A stretch of 9,188 nucleotides of DNA from Geobacter sp. UBA6169 (GCA_002422265.1 DIUB01000205.1:1-9188), one strand, 5' to 3'. Positions 1 through 6,805 are shown, numbered from the stretch's first letter. Notes: generated from the sequence alone by a model not told the origin. Made by a program: numbers and translations.

Positions 1-1590
1 GGAAGAAGCCAGCTTTAACCGCATCTTCAGCAGATCAAGTTTGAGCAGAGTCTCGTCATCGGGCGGTACCGGCGGTACTGCCATTAACGCCACACCGTAG
101 GCATAGTGATAATCCACACAATCCAGGGCGGCAGGCAGAAGTTTCTGGGCCTTGCGCTGTTCGCAGAGGAAGGTCAGAAAGCGGCGCTGCAGCTGCCAGA
201 TCTGCTGATCATCCAGCGTAGCCTCATCCGGCACGGCCCCCATCTGTTGCTGCAGCCATGCGGCAAACTGCTCCAGCAGTTCTATCGGCTTGAGTTTGAG
301 CCCCCGCGCAACACCGTTGAACCAAGCCACCGCCTTGCCGCGACTGTAGAAGATATCGCTGGCTGCCCCCAGCTGGCGGGCTTTTTCCATATCTGCACGG
401 GGGAAGCTGGCTGACTCCAGCAGGGTGTAGGGGGGATCAGGCAGATGCTTCATACCGATACCGGCTGCTTTCTGGGCCACCTTGGTGCCGGGTAGCACCG
501 CCAGCGGAAAGATATCAAGGTGGTTGGGGTAGAGTGACAGGGCAAAGTTAAGCCCTTCACGGAATGTGGCAAAGCTGTCATCCGGCAGGCCGTAGATCAG
601 GTCAAAACCAAAGGTGGCGCCGGAGTTGTTCAGCAGCATCACCTTGTTGGTGAAGTCGTCACGGTTGAAACTGCGCCCCACCCCGCCGGCCACGGCCGGA
701 TCGGCGCTCTGCAGGCCGATCTGAACCGAGCAGGTCAGCGAAGCGAACAGTTCAGCCTGTTCCTTGTCCAGCAGTTCATGGCGCACTTCAAAGTGGAAGT
801 GAACATCCGGAGCTTTCTCGGCAATCAGACGCAGCAGGTGCTTGGCCCGCTTCTTGTCGGTGTTGAAGGTGGAATCCAGCGCAAAGATCTGGGAGGCGTC
901 ACGGGAGACCAGATAGGCCAGCTCCTGCTCCAGACGATCCAGCGGATAGCGCCGCACCTTACGGTCTCCCATGCCGTCGTAGCAGAATTCACAGGCATAG
1001 GGGCAGCCACGGGAAAGCTGCCAGACCATGCCGTTTTCAATATGCCGGTCCAGCAACCCTGCCAGATAGGGGGAAGGCAGGATAGACAGATCTTCAATCT
1101 GGGGGCGGGGAATGACCTGAACGGCACCATCTACCCGTTGCGCTGTACCGGGCAGCCCCTGCAGCGGTTGGCCTGCCAGTCTGCGTTCCAGCAGCTCGGC
1201 AACGGTCAGTTCTCCTTCACCGATTACCAGCAGGTCAAAGGGGGCTTCATTCAGCAGACGTGTCGGATCAGCAGTGGCTTCCGGGCCACCGGCCACCAGC
1301 AGCAGTTTCGGCCTGGCCTGGCGCAGTTGTCTGGCCAGCTCACAGCAGTCAGCACGGTTCCAGACATAGACCGGCAGGCCGACTACGTCTGGGCTCTGAG
1401 CCAGAATCCCTTGCTGGATCTGACCCAGCGGCGTTCCGCAGAAGAACTCGGCCATACTGACGGTGGCTTTGCCGTGCAGACTGGGCTGCTGGTCAAGAGA
1501 GGCCTTGAGAAAGGCGGCGGCCAGCGGTACGGCCTGGGCGGATGGCATGGCATGCAGGGTAACAAGGTGCAGGTTCATGGGGTGCAGCAT
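1..1590 (-). CDS. B12-binding-domain radical SAM protein (DUF4080-like), C-terminus outside window
   Basis: This reading frame is open for 530 codons from an ATG at 1590-1588 to the left edge with no stop, so the gene is partial at its 3' end. Residues about 7-150 resemble a Rossmann-type B12-binding domain, with strands ending in VVGLPVYVW, LLVAGGPEA and DLLVIGEGE. The radical SAM core follows, with RGCPYACEFC giving the CxxxCxxC iron-sulfur ligands C196, C200 and C203. Downstream strands such as SVQIGLQSA and FGFDLIYGLPDD fit a radical SAM barrel. The part after about residue 370 corresponds to where DUF4080 sits in family members. Such proteins are cytosolic SAM-cleaving enzymes, but the substrate of this subgroup is unknown. 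I see no DxHxxG cobalamin-ligand motif, so B12 binding, if real, would be base-off/His-off. I chose the 1590 start because AGG lies 7 bases upstream; an in-frame ATG at 1578 is the alternative and gives the N-terminus MNLHLVTLHA. It is divergent from the PilZ gene. Confidence 0.88.
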   Translation of the reverse strand, partial: MLHPMNLHLVTLHAMPSAQAVPLAAAFLKASLDQQPSLHGKATVSMAEFFCGTPLGQIQQGILAQSPDVVGLPVYVWNRADCCELARQLRQARPKLLLVAGGPEATADPTRLLNEAPFDLLVIGEGELTVAELLERRLAGQPLQGLPGTAQRVDGAVQVIPRPQIEDLSILPSPYLAGLLDRHIENGMVWQLSRGCPYACEFCYDGMGDRKVRRYPLDRLEQELAYLVSRDASQIFALDSTFNTDKKRAKHLLRLIAEKAPDVHFHFEVRHELLDKEQAELFASLTCSVQIGLQSADPAVAGGVGRSFNRDDFTNKVMLLNNSGATFGFDLIYGLPDDSFATFREGLNFALSLYPNHLDIFPLAVLPGTKVAQKAAGIGMKHLPDPPYTLLESASFPRADMEKARQLGAASDIFYSRGKAVAWFNGVARGLKLKPIELLEQFAAWLQQQMGAVPDEATLDDQQIWQLQRRFLTFLCEQRKAQKLLPAALDCVDYHYAYGVALMAVPPVPPDDETLLKLDLLKMRLKLASS

Positions 1591-1726
1591 ACACCAACCT
1601 GGTATAAAGCTCCAGTATCTCGGCCCTGCAGAGAGAACGCCGACCAATAATGCGGTTAAATAATTTGATGTTTCATCTGTTTTACAGTACGCTTTTGCAC
1701 TATTCTAACCTGGCAAGGAACTTTGC

Positions 1727-2422
1727 ATGCCTCTGCTTGATCATCCCATCTTCGTGATCTCGGTCAATGACGACACTCGGGCTGCACTGGTTGCGAGCCT
1801 CAAGCCGTTTGACGTGGAGCCGGTGCCCTGTGCCACCTTCCTTGAGGCAGAAGACCTGGCCTTGAAGGGACTTTATAACGGCATCCTGGTTGATCTCCCC
1901 TCCATTGTCAAAGCCAAGGGAGAAGAGAAGATCGTGGCCTGCTCCCTGACCGGCTTCTTCCCGACCCTGCGGGTTCGGGTGATGGGTGCCATGCTGATCC
2001 CGATGACCATGCCCGGTGCCGCCAGACAGGAAAACAGCGTTGCCGACTTTATCAACCGCGCCTGCAAACAGTTTGTCGCACGAAAGCTGCGTGCCCACCA
2101 CCGGCACCTGATCGGCATCTCGGTTGCCACCCGGTTCAAGGAAGCCGAGACCCGCGCCTTTACCCTGGATATCTCCTGGGGCGGGGCCTTTATCGTTGAT
2201 TTCAATCCGGAGCGTTTCAATCCAGGGGATGAGTTGACGGTTTTTTTTCAGGAGCCGGGCTGTGAGGCACGGGCCACAGTCCGCTGGAAACAGTCCTGGG
2301 GGCTGCGGCATGCACCCGGCATCGGCGTACAATTTCACGAGCTGAGTGACTGCCTGAACGACTTCTTTCTGCGCCTGCTCAAACATGCCAAGGATCACGA
2401 CCGGGATCGTCTGGTTGCCTGA
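1727..2422 (+). CDS. PilZ-domain protein with a receiver-like N-terminal region
   Basis: The protein has 231 residues. The C-terminal part carries both PilZ signatures for cyclic di-GMP binding: RAHHR (RxxxR, residues 122-126) and DISWGG (D/NxSxxG, residues 148-153). A final strand GIGVQFHEL is typical of PilZ barrels. Residues 8-90 have the strand/helix pattern of a response-regulator receiver, with an acidic pair D15-D16 and an aspartate at the end of a GILVDLP strand (D56), where a phosphoacceptor would sit. I cannot place the conserved receiver lysine, so this part may be degenerate. The likely role is as a cytosolic c-di-GMP effector for motility, polysaccharide or surface behaviour; the target is unknown. 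The start is supported by AAGGA at 1715-1719, 7 bases upstream. It is the first gene of a plus-strand run; the next gene begins 62 bp downstream. Confidence 0.88.
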   Translation: MPLLDHPIFVISVNDDTRAALVASLKPFDVEPVPCATFLEAEDLALKGLYNGILVDLPSIVKAKGEEKIVACSLTGFFPTLRVRVMGAMLIPMTMPGAARQENSVADFINRACKQFVARKLRAHHRHLIGISVATRFKEAETRAFTLDISWGGAFIVDFNPERFNPGDELTVFFQEPGCEARATVRWKQSWGLRHAPGIGVQFHELSDCLNDFFLRLLKHAKDHDRDRLVA

Positions 2423-2470
2423 TCTTTCGTTACCGCTTTTAACCTGCAACAAACCACTGTGAACTGTACA

Positions 2471-2476
2471 AAGGAG
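2471..2476 (+). promoter_or_regulatory. Ribosome binding site that fixes a GTG start
   Basis: AAGGAG lies 8 bases before GTG at 2485. No ATG lies nearby in the thioesterase frame, so this near-consensus site decides the non-ATG start. Confidence 0.75.
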
Positions 2477-2484
2477 CACCTGAC

Positions 2485-2967
2485 GTGACGTTATCCGCAC
2501 CACCTGCCACTGCTGCCGGTTCTGGCATCGATTTAAGCGGCGAACCCGACTGGAACCTGTTTGACGCCCCTGCCCTGGTGGGCGAATCACTTCGCTTTGT
2601 ATCCGGCGATCCGGCCGGGGATCGTTTCAGGGTTCGTTACTACCGCGACGCCGACCTGCACCTGCATGCCCGGATCTGGTTCGGCCCGGAGACCCAGGGG
2701 CCACCGGGCCATGCCCACGGCGGCTCCATTGCCGCTGTCATGGACGAGGCACTGGGGCTGGCAGCCTGGGCTGCCGGCTACCCCGTGGTGGTGGGCAACC
2801 TGAACGTCAGCTTCCGTAACCTGCTGCCACTTGAGCAGGTAGTCACCCTGGAGAGCGAAGTGGTCTCGGCAGAGGGACGCAAGATCATGGTCCATGGTCG
2901 CCTGTTCTGCAACGACACCCTCTATGCCGAAGGGCAGTGCCTCTGCATCACCATTCCGGGCCGGTAA
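2485..2967 (+). CDS. PaaI-family hotdog-fold thioesterase
   Basis: The protein has 160 residues and starts with GTG, supported by AAGGAG upstream. It fits the single-domain hotdog acyl-CoA thioesterase family (PaaI/YbgC/4HBT type). The hallmark is the loop and central helix GHAHGGSIAAVMDEALG: H76, H78-G79-G80, then D87-E88 at the position of the family's catalytic acid. The following strands (NLNVSFRNLLPL, residues about 104-115, and later VVTLESEVVS) match the sheet that lines the substrate pocket. Known members hydrolyse small or aromatic acyl-CoA thioesters in the cytosol; the substrate here cannot be told from sequence. The N-terminal 30 residues are Ala/Pro-rich and probably flexible. 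It sits between a PilZ gene and a SEC-C gene in the same direction, with a hairpin around its stop codon. Confidence 0.88.
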   Translation: MTLSAPPATAAGSGIDLSGEPDWNLFDAPALVGESLRFVSGDPAGDRFRVRYYRDADLHLHARIWFGPETQGPPGHAHGGSIAAVMDEALGLAAWAAGYPVVVGNLNVSFRNLLPLEQVVTLESEVVSAEGRKIMVHGRLFCNDTLYAEGQCLCITIPGR

Positions 2968-2976
2968 ACCGGCCTG
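2957..2976 (+). repeat. Perfect GC-rich inverted repeat (hairpin) around the thioesterase stop codon
   Basis: GGCCGG (2959-2964) and CCGGCC (2969-2974) flank a TAAA loop that contains the stop codon TAA (2965-2967). The stem can be extended by a G-U and a C-G pair to 8 bp. No T-run follows, so it does not look like a factor-independent terminator. It may act as an intercistronic mRNA hairpin that slows 3' decay or tunes expression of the next gene. That role is inference. Confidence 0.6.
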
Positions 2977-2995
2977 TACAAAACTCTACACTCGC

Positions 2996-3002
2996 GAGGA
3001 GA
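2996..3002 (+). promoter_or_regulatory. Ribosome binding site of the SEC-C gene
   Basis: GAGGAGA lies 5 bases before ATG at 3008. It shows that this internal ATG is the true start, rather than the longer reading frame opening at 2894 inside the thioesterase gene. Confidence 0.8.
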
Positions 3003-3007
3003 GACCC

Positions 3008-3490
3008 ATGTCCAGTTGTCCCTGCGGCAGCCCGAAACAGTACAGCGACTGCTGCGAACCGATCATCACCGGCACCAGACCGGCAGCAACCGCCGAACAG
3101 TTGATGCGGGCCCGCTACACGGCCTACACCAAGACAGAGATGGACTTTATCTTCACCAGTACCGACCCGGGACAACGTGAGGGTTATGACCATGACGGCA
3201 CCAGGGCCTGGGCAGAGAACTCGGAATGGTTGGGGTTGGAGATTACCGGCACAACCGGAGGCGGCGCTGATGACAGCACCGGCGAGGTGGAGTTTATTGC
3301 CCGTTTCAAGGAAAACAACGCCCTGCGTGAGCATCGTGAAAACGCCCTGTTTACCCGTAAAGACGGGGAATGGTACTTTACCGACGGCAGGATGGTGAAA
3401 CCGAAACCGATCATCTCCAGCAAGGTGGGTCGCAACGACCCCTGCCCCTGCGGCAGCGGACAGAAATACAAGAAGTGCTGCGGCAGATGA
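3008..3490 (+). CDS. YchJ-like (UPF0225) protein with SEC-C motifs at both ends
   Basis: The protein has 160 residues. A SEC-C zinc motif opens it (CPCGSPKQYSDCC; C4, C6, C15, C16) and a second closes it (CPCGSGQKYKKCC; C146, C148, C157, C158). This matches the C-terminal zinc-binding motif of SecA and the YchJ family. The middle (residues about 25-130) fits the YchJ NTF2-like domain, with LMRARYTAY near its start and EVEFIARFKENN and the segment ending DGEWYFTDG as strands. Each motif is expected to bind one zinc ion. The cellular role of YchJ proteins is not established. The length is the usual one for the family. The start is chosen from a strong ribosome binding site; its TGA overlaps the ATG of the next gene, implying translational coupling. 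Confidence 0.9.
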   Translation: MSSCPCGSPKQYSDCCEPIITGTRPAATAEQLMRARYTAYTKTEMDFIFTSTDPGQREGYDHDGTRAWAENSEWLGLEITGTTGGGADDSTGEVEFIARFKENNALREHRENALFTRKDGEWYFTDGRMVKPKPIISSKVGRNDPCPCGSGQKYKKCCGR

Positions 3491-4107
3491 GCCTGCTGTA
3501 TGCCTTAGACCTGCTGGGGACCGCTGCCTTTGCCGCCTCCGGTTCCCTGGCAGCCATCAGACGGGAGATGGACCTGTTCGGGGTGCTGATGCTGGGACTG
3601 GTGACCGCCTGCGGCGGTGGTACTCTGCGCGATCTGCTTTTGGGGGATACCCCGCCTTTTATCTTCAAGGACGAGACCTACCTTTACCTCTCGGTGGCAG
3701 TGGCCCTGGTTGTTTTCTTCCTGCACCATCACCTTGATTTTATCCGGCATCCCCTGCCCTACTTTGATGCCGTTGGCCTGGGAACCTTTGTGGTGATCGG
3801 CACCGGCAAGGCGCTGGAGTTTAATCTGGGTCTGTTCGGTTCAGTGATGATGGGGGTGATGACCGCCACGGCCGGTGGGATGATCCGCGATCTGCTGTCG
3901 GCACAGGTTCCGATGGTGCTGCAGCGGGAGGTCTACGCCTCGGCCTGCCTGGCCGGCGGCACGTTGCTCTACCTGCTGCACCACTACACGACCATCCCCC
4001 ATGCCTGGGCACTGGTTGCCTCGGCCCTGCTGGTGGTAGTCATGCGTCTGGCGGCAATCCGCTACAACTGGGCCTTGCCCCGAGCTGTCAAGCAGCATCA
4101 GGACTGA
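3487..4107 (+). CDS. TRIC/UPF0126-family membrane protein
   Basis: The protein has 206 residues, begins on ATGA shared with the upstream stop, and lacks a clear ribosome binding site of its own, so it is probably translated by coupling. It is strongly hydrophobic, with about seven membrane segments arranged as two related halves. Each half has a glycine-rich element followed by Arg-Asp: GGGTLRDLL (G43-45, R48-D49) and AGGMIRDLL (G130-131, R134-D135). This repeat is the hallmark of the UPF0126/YicG family, prokaryotic homologues of trimeric intracellular cation channels; some bacterial members conduct monovalent cations. Location is the inner membrane. Some relatives have been linked to transport of small solutes such as glycine, so the substrate stays open. 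Its 3' end overlaps the convergent methyltransferase gene by 10 bp. Confidence 0.9.
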   Translation: MSLLYALDLLGTAAFAASGSLAAIRREMDLFGVLMLGLVTACGGGTLRDLLLGDTPPFIFKDETYLYLSVAVALVVFFLHHHLDFIRHPLPYFDAVGLGTFVVIGTGKALEFNLGLFGSVMMGVMTATAGGMIRDLLSAQVPMVLQREVYASACLAGGTLLYLLHHYTTIPHAWALVASALLVVVMRLAAIRYNWALPRAVKQHQD

Positions 4108-5195
4108 TTCCCCTGCGCTCTTACCAAAAACAGTGCTCTCAAAAACTGCTCCGCCATTGTGCGTTCCTCCGGTGCAAGGGAAGATTCCTGCACCGGTCGC
4201 TTGAAACGCCGTAAAAAGCGTCGCACCCCCCACGTGAGCTGCGGATTATCATGGCCCAGCCGGTCAATCGGTTGTGGTGATTGCAGACTGAACAGGGAGA
4301 CGGCCTGGTGCAGGGCAGGATTCAGGAACAGATATGAACGCTCCGACACGCCTGCCGCCCCTCTGCAATCCCGCCCCAGATAACAGATGATATTGGCCCG
4401 GGTTTCCCGGCGGCGGTCCAGCTCCTGCAGACGCTTGATCTCCTGCTGCGGATCAGCCAGGGCATCCAGGTGGGTGAACAGGAGCGGCTTCAGGCCGGTC
4501 TGCCCCACCACCTCCATAAACTCGTCAATCCGGTAGGTCTTCACATTGGGGTGCAGAAACAGGTCAGCCAGTCCGGAATCGTTTTTCGCCTCCCAGGCCG
4601 CATCAACGTAGTTCCTCAACCTGCTGTCCGGTGCAGCCCGCTTCAGCATCCGCTTGATAGTCGCCACATCCCGCACCTTGAGCAACCGCATGGCCCGCCG
4701 GACCGATTCCGCCTCCTGGCGCGCATAGCGCCCATAGACCATCACCCGCAGAATCCCACCCGGCACCAGCCGCTGCTCAAGCGCCCGCATCCCGGTTGTT
4801 GGATCATCCAGATGGTGCAGCACCCCGAACGCCTCAATAAAATGATACGGCCCCGGTGTTACCGCAGGATCAAGAAAATCCCCCTGCAACAGCCTGACCT
4901 TGAACCTGCCGTGCAGCAGGCAATGCAGCCGCGCCCGCTGCAGGTTGTGCTGCGCCAGATCAACGCCGGTAATCTGTGCCCTGGGGTTGGACAACGCCAT
5001 CGGATAGGGGGCAAAGGCACCACACCCGGCCAGCAGGATCTTTCCCGCCCGCTCCGGCAGTAACGCGCCGTTAAACCTGGCCCACAGGGCAGTCAGGTTC
5101 ATGGCATAGGTGTCATAGCGACGGATGGAGGCCAGCAGCGGATAGTGGGGATAGGGATGACGCTCGTAATGTCCGGTAACTTCGCCAAACGACAT
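4098..5195 (-). CDS. Class I SAM-dependent methyltransferase with a long C-terminal extension
   Basis: The protein has 365 residues. The N-terminal leader contains HYERHPYPHYP (residues 9-19), followed by a class I methyltransferase fold. Motif I is ILLAGCGA (residues 53-60), ITGVDL ends in the ribose-binding acidic residue D79, GDFLD (105-109) matches the adenine-binding acidic region, and FGVLHHLDDP (123-132) matches motif IV. The extra half after about residue 190 has no family I recognise; it holds a basic stretch RRFLRRFKRP near the C-terminus. The substrate is unknown; small molecule, lipid or protein are all possible. The start is supported by AGGAG (5201-5205 on the complement) 5 bases upstream. 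It is a single gene facing the TRIC-type gene and divergent from the DsrE gene. Confidence is high for the methyltransferase fold and low for any specific reaction. Confidence 0.85.
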   Translation of the reverse strand: MSFGEVTGHYERHPYPHYPLLASIRRYDTYAMNLTALWARFNGALLPERAGKILLAGCGAFAPYPMALSNPRAQITGVDLAQHNLQRARLHCLLHGRFKVRLLQGDFLDPAVTPGPYHFIEAFGVLHHLDDPTTGMRALEQRLVPGGILRVMVYGRYARQEAESVRRAMRLLKVRDVATIKRMLKRAAPDSRLRNYVDAAWEAKNDSGLADLFLHPNVKTYRIDEFMEVVGQTGLKPLLFTHLDALADPQQEIKRLQELDRRRETRANIICYLGRDCRGAAGVSERSYLFLNPALHQAVSLFSLQSPQPIDRLGHDNPQLTWGVRRFLRRFKRPVQESSLAPEERTMAEQFLRALFLVRAQGNQS

Positions 5196-5207
5196 TGCAG
5201 CTCCTGA

Positions 5208-5236
5208 TTGTGTAAATGGGGTGATCAGCGTATGCT
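5208..5236 (+). promoter_or_regulatory. Possible sigma-70 type promoter for the DsrE gene
   Basis: TTGTGT (5208-5213) and TATGCT (5231-5236) are separated by 17 bases, in the 74-bp divergent gap upstream of the exported DsrE gene. The -35 box keeps only TTG and the -10 keeps TAT and the final T, so this is a weak match. The -35 box lies just upstream of the ribosome binding site of the opposite methyltransferase gene. Confidence 0.35.
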
Positions 5237-5269
5237 ACTGTACTACACACCTGACAGGGAGGAAACACC

Positions 5270-5749
5270 ATGCAACGATCATCATGGCTGACTATCGCAG
5301 CAGTGTTCTGTATCCTGACCGGCACACCGGTACTGCTCCACGCAGACGCTCCCCAACCGGACGACCGTGTTGCGCTCAAGGGAATGAAACAGGCCAAGGC
5401 TATTTTTGATGTGCGGCTGGCTGACCTGGATAAGCTGCTGTTCAATTTGGCGCTGATCAAGGAGACCCATGAAGGGATCAGCAACCAGAAGGTAAAACCG
5501 CAGCTGATGGTGACGCTGCGCGGACCGGCAGTCAGGCTGTTTACCAGGGACCAGGCACCTGAAGAGCTGAAAGAGCTGTTGAATGACCTGAAACAGAAAG
5601 GAATACGGCTTGAGATCTGCAGCGTTGCCACCCGCGTCTTCAAGGTGGATAACCGTCAACTGCTGCCGGACGTGACGCTGGTGGGCAACGTGCTGACCTC
5701 TCAGATCGCCATGCAGAACAAAGGCTATGCCCTGATCACCCTTAACTGA
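5270..5749 (+). CDS. Exported DsrE/DsrF-family protein
   Basis: The protein has 159 residues. A Sec signal peptide is visible: basic MQRSS, a hydrophobic core (residues 6-23), and a likely cleavage near LHA-DA (after A25), which puts the mature protein in the periplasm. The mature part fits the DsrE-like alpha/beta fold: an early strand AKAIFDVRL, then LMVTLRGPAVRLF (79-91), helix ELKELLNDLKQKG, and GIRLEICSVATRVF with C117, the cysteine position conserved in DsrE-like proteins. The end matches the family pattern LLPDVTLVGN...GYALI. Cytosolic DsrE relatives carry sulfur on this cysteine, but secreted single-domain members have no assigned role. The start is supported by GGGAGGA (5257-5263), 6 bases upstream. 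Its stop overlaps the stop of the convergent nitroreductase gene. Confidence 0.85.
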   Translation: MQRSSWLTIAAVFCILTGTPVLLHADAPQPDDRVALKGMKQAKAIFDVRLADLDKLLFNLALIKETHEGISNQKVKPQLMVTLRGPAVRLFTRDQAPEELKELLNDLKQKGIRLEICSVATRVFKVDNRQLLPDVTLVGNVLTSQIAMQNKGYALITLN

Positions 5750-6284
5750 TCAAATTCCAGCTGATGGCGTACCGGTTGTGATGCAGCTTTGCCTGCTGAA
5801 GCTGTGCCGCAGCCAGCGGGCTGCGCTGTTCAGCCGGGTGGCCGATACCGATGATGGCCGCAACCCGCAGCTGCGGCGGCAGCCCAAGCTGCTGCTGCAC
5901 AAACTGTTCAGCAGTGGTCTGCTGGTCATGCTGCCGTTTTCTGATCTGGGCCCAGCAGCTGCCCAACCCCAGCGACAACGCGGTCATCTGCACCAAAATG
6001 GCGGCAATGGAGCAGTCCTCCACCCAGACATCGGACTTGGTTTCATCGGCACAGATCACCACCGCCAGGGCAGAGCCGCGCAGGAATTCGGACCCGTGCT
6101 GCTTGGCAGTGGCCAGTTGGGCAAGCAGCGCCTGATCATCCACCAGGACAAATTCCCAGGGGTTGATGTTGCGGGAAGACGGAGCCCGCAACAGGGTCTC
6201 GGCCAGCAGAGCCTTCTGCTCTTCGGTGAGCGGTTGGTTGGTGAAGCTTCGAATACTGCGACGTTTGCGGATCAGCTCAATCAT
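5742..6284 (-). CDS. Nitroreductase-family flavoprotein
   Basis: The protein has 180 residues. It begins MIELIRKRRSIRSF, the typical N-terminus of the nitroreductase family, in which the RRSIR arginines contact the FMN phosphate. APSSRNINPWEF (residues 34-45) is the second FMN-binding element. The helix EDCSIAAILVQMTALSLGLGSCW and the late strand AAIIGIGHPAE complete the fold. These enzymes are FMN-dependent, cytosolic and usually dimeric, and reduce nitro compounds, quinones or other acceptors with NAD(P)H; this one is a short single-domain type of unknown substrate. The start at 6284 is supported by a strong AAGGAGGAG (complement of 6290-6298), and a longer frame from 6377 lies inside the DTW gene and is rejected. 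It overlaps the upstream DTW gene by 8 bp, so translational coupling is likely. Confidence 0.9.
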   Translation of the reverse strand: MIELIRKRRSIRSFTNQPLTEEQKALLAETLLRAPSSRNINPWEFVLVDDQALLAQLATAKQHGSEFLRGSALAVVICADETKSDVWVEDCSIAAILVQMTALSLGLGSCWAQIRKRQHDQQTTAEQFVQQQLGLPPQLRVAAIIGIGHPAEQRSPLAAAQLQQAKLHHNRYAISWNLIS

Positions 6285-6774
6285 GGTCACTCCTCCTTGT
6301 CTGGCAGGCCTGCAATGGCCGCATGTGTGCCAGAAAAAGCTGCTCCAGCCGGTCAGCTTGCGCTTGCCGACCAACATCCCGCAGCAACTGGATCACACAC
6401 TCGGCAGTACAAAGACCGGCCTCTTTCTGGTTTTTTCGCAAGTTATAGCGTGATGGCATGGCAGGCTGCAGGCTGATCCGGCGGGCCCGCTGCAGATAGG
6501 GGCTGCGCTGGTGGATCTTGCGTGCCTCGTGCCAGGTGCTGTCAATGAGTATACACCGTGTGATGCCACGCAAGTCAGGGCAGGGCTCATCCGACAGCCC
6601 CGGATAGACCAGCGCAACGCCGCCTGCCTCAATCTCCCTGACCAGCCCATCCGGAGGGGTCAGCCGATCCCAGCGAATCTGTTCTGCCGCATCCCCCAGC
6701 ACCTCAAGCACCAGCCGTCCGGTGTTTGAGCGCTTGCCGATCTCTTTGGCATGGGTCAACAGGGTGATCTTCAT
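6277..6774 (-). CDS. DTW-domain protein (tRNA-uridine aminocarboxypropyltransferase family, short form)
   Basis: The protein has 165 residues. The family signature appears as DSTWHEARKI, with the DTW motif written D-S-T-W (residues 78-81). The N-terminal element H8...E11...R15-S-N-T18 matches the conserved start of the catalytic domain, and RYNLRKNQKEAGLCTAEC (109-126) matches the conserved RxLRK...TxE segment. Members of this SPOUT-related family (TapT and the human DTWD proteins) transfer the aminocarboxypropyl group of SAM to tRNA uridine, making acp3U. The cysteine-rich zinc segment that many members carry before the domain is absent, so this is a short form. AAGGAA (complement of 6785-6790) lies 10 bases upstream of the start. 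It is the first gene of a two-gene minus-strand operon with the nitroreductase. Assigning the exact tRNA position is inference. Confidence 0.87.
   Translation of the reverse strand: MKITLLTHAKEIGKRSNTGRLVLEVLGDAAEQIRWDRLTPPDGLVREIEAGGVALVYPGLSDEPCPDLRGITRCILIDSTWHEARKIHQRSPYLQRARRISLQPAMPSRYNLRKNQKEAGLCTAECVIQLLRDVGRQAQADRLEQLFLAHMRPLQACQTRRSDHD
6290..6298 (-). promoter_or_regulatory. Strong ribosome binding site of the nitroreductase gene
   Basis: On the minus strand this reads AAGGAGGAG, 5 bases before the ATG at 6284. It lies inside the 3' end of the DTW gene and decides the short start. Confidence 0.85.
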
Positions 6775-6805
6775 CAGTAGTGACTTCCTTCAGACCTTTT
6801 TTGCG

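Noticed and set aside
778..1650. A 290-residue open frame on the plus strand
   Set aside because: It is the antisense shadow of the radical SAM gene. Its translation is low-complexity Gln/Gly-rich with no domain, while the minus-strand frame has a clear CxxxCxxC motif.
1681..1706. TTTACA and TATTCT as a promoter for the PilZ gene
   Set aside because: The spacer is only 14 bases and the boxes match poorly, so I cannot support it.
1700..2590. A 296-residue open frame on the minus strand
   Set aside because: It is the antisense shadow of the PilZ gene, which has both PilZ motifs and a good ribosome binding site.
2894..3007. Upstream extension of the SEC-C protein to ATG 2894
   Set aside because: It overlaps the thioesterase gene, and the SEC-C motif together with GAGGAGA mark the start at 3008.
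3370..3486. Upstream extension of the TRIC-type protein to ATG 3370
   Set aside because: The extra 39 residues are polar and lie within the SEC-C gene; family members start at the hydrophobic MSLLYALDLLG.
4470..5063. A 197-residue plus-strand frame
   Set aside because: It is antisense to the methyltransferase core and shows no domain.
6285..6377. Longer nitroreductase start at 6377
   Set aside because: The extension lies within the DTW gene and the family N-terminus MIELIRKRRSIR with a strong ribosome binding site is at 6284.
5778..6476. A 232-residue plus-strand frame
   Set aside because: It is antisense to the nitroreductase and DTW genes, whose own motifs are clear.
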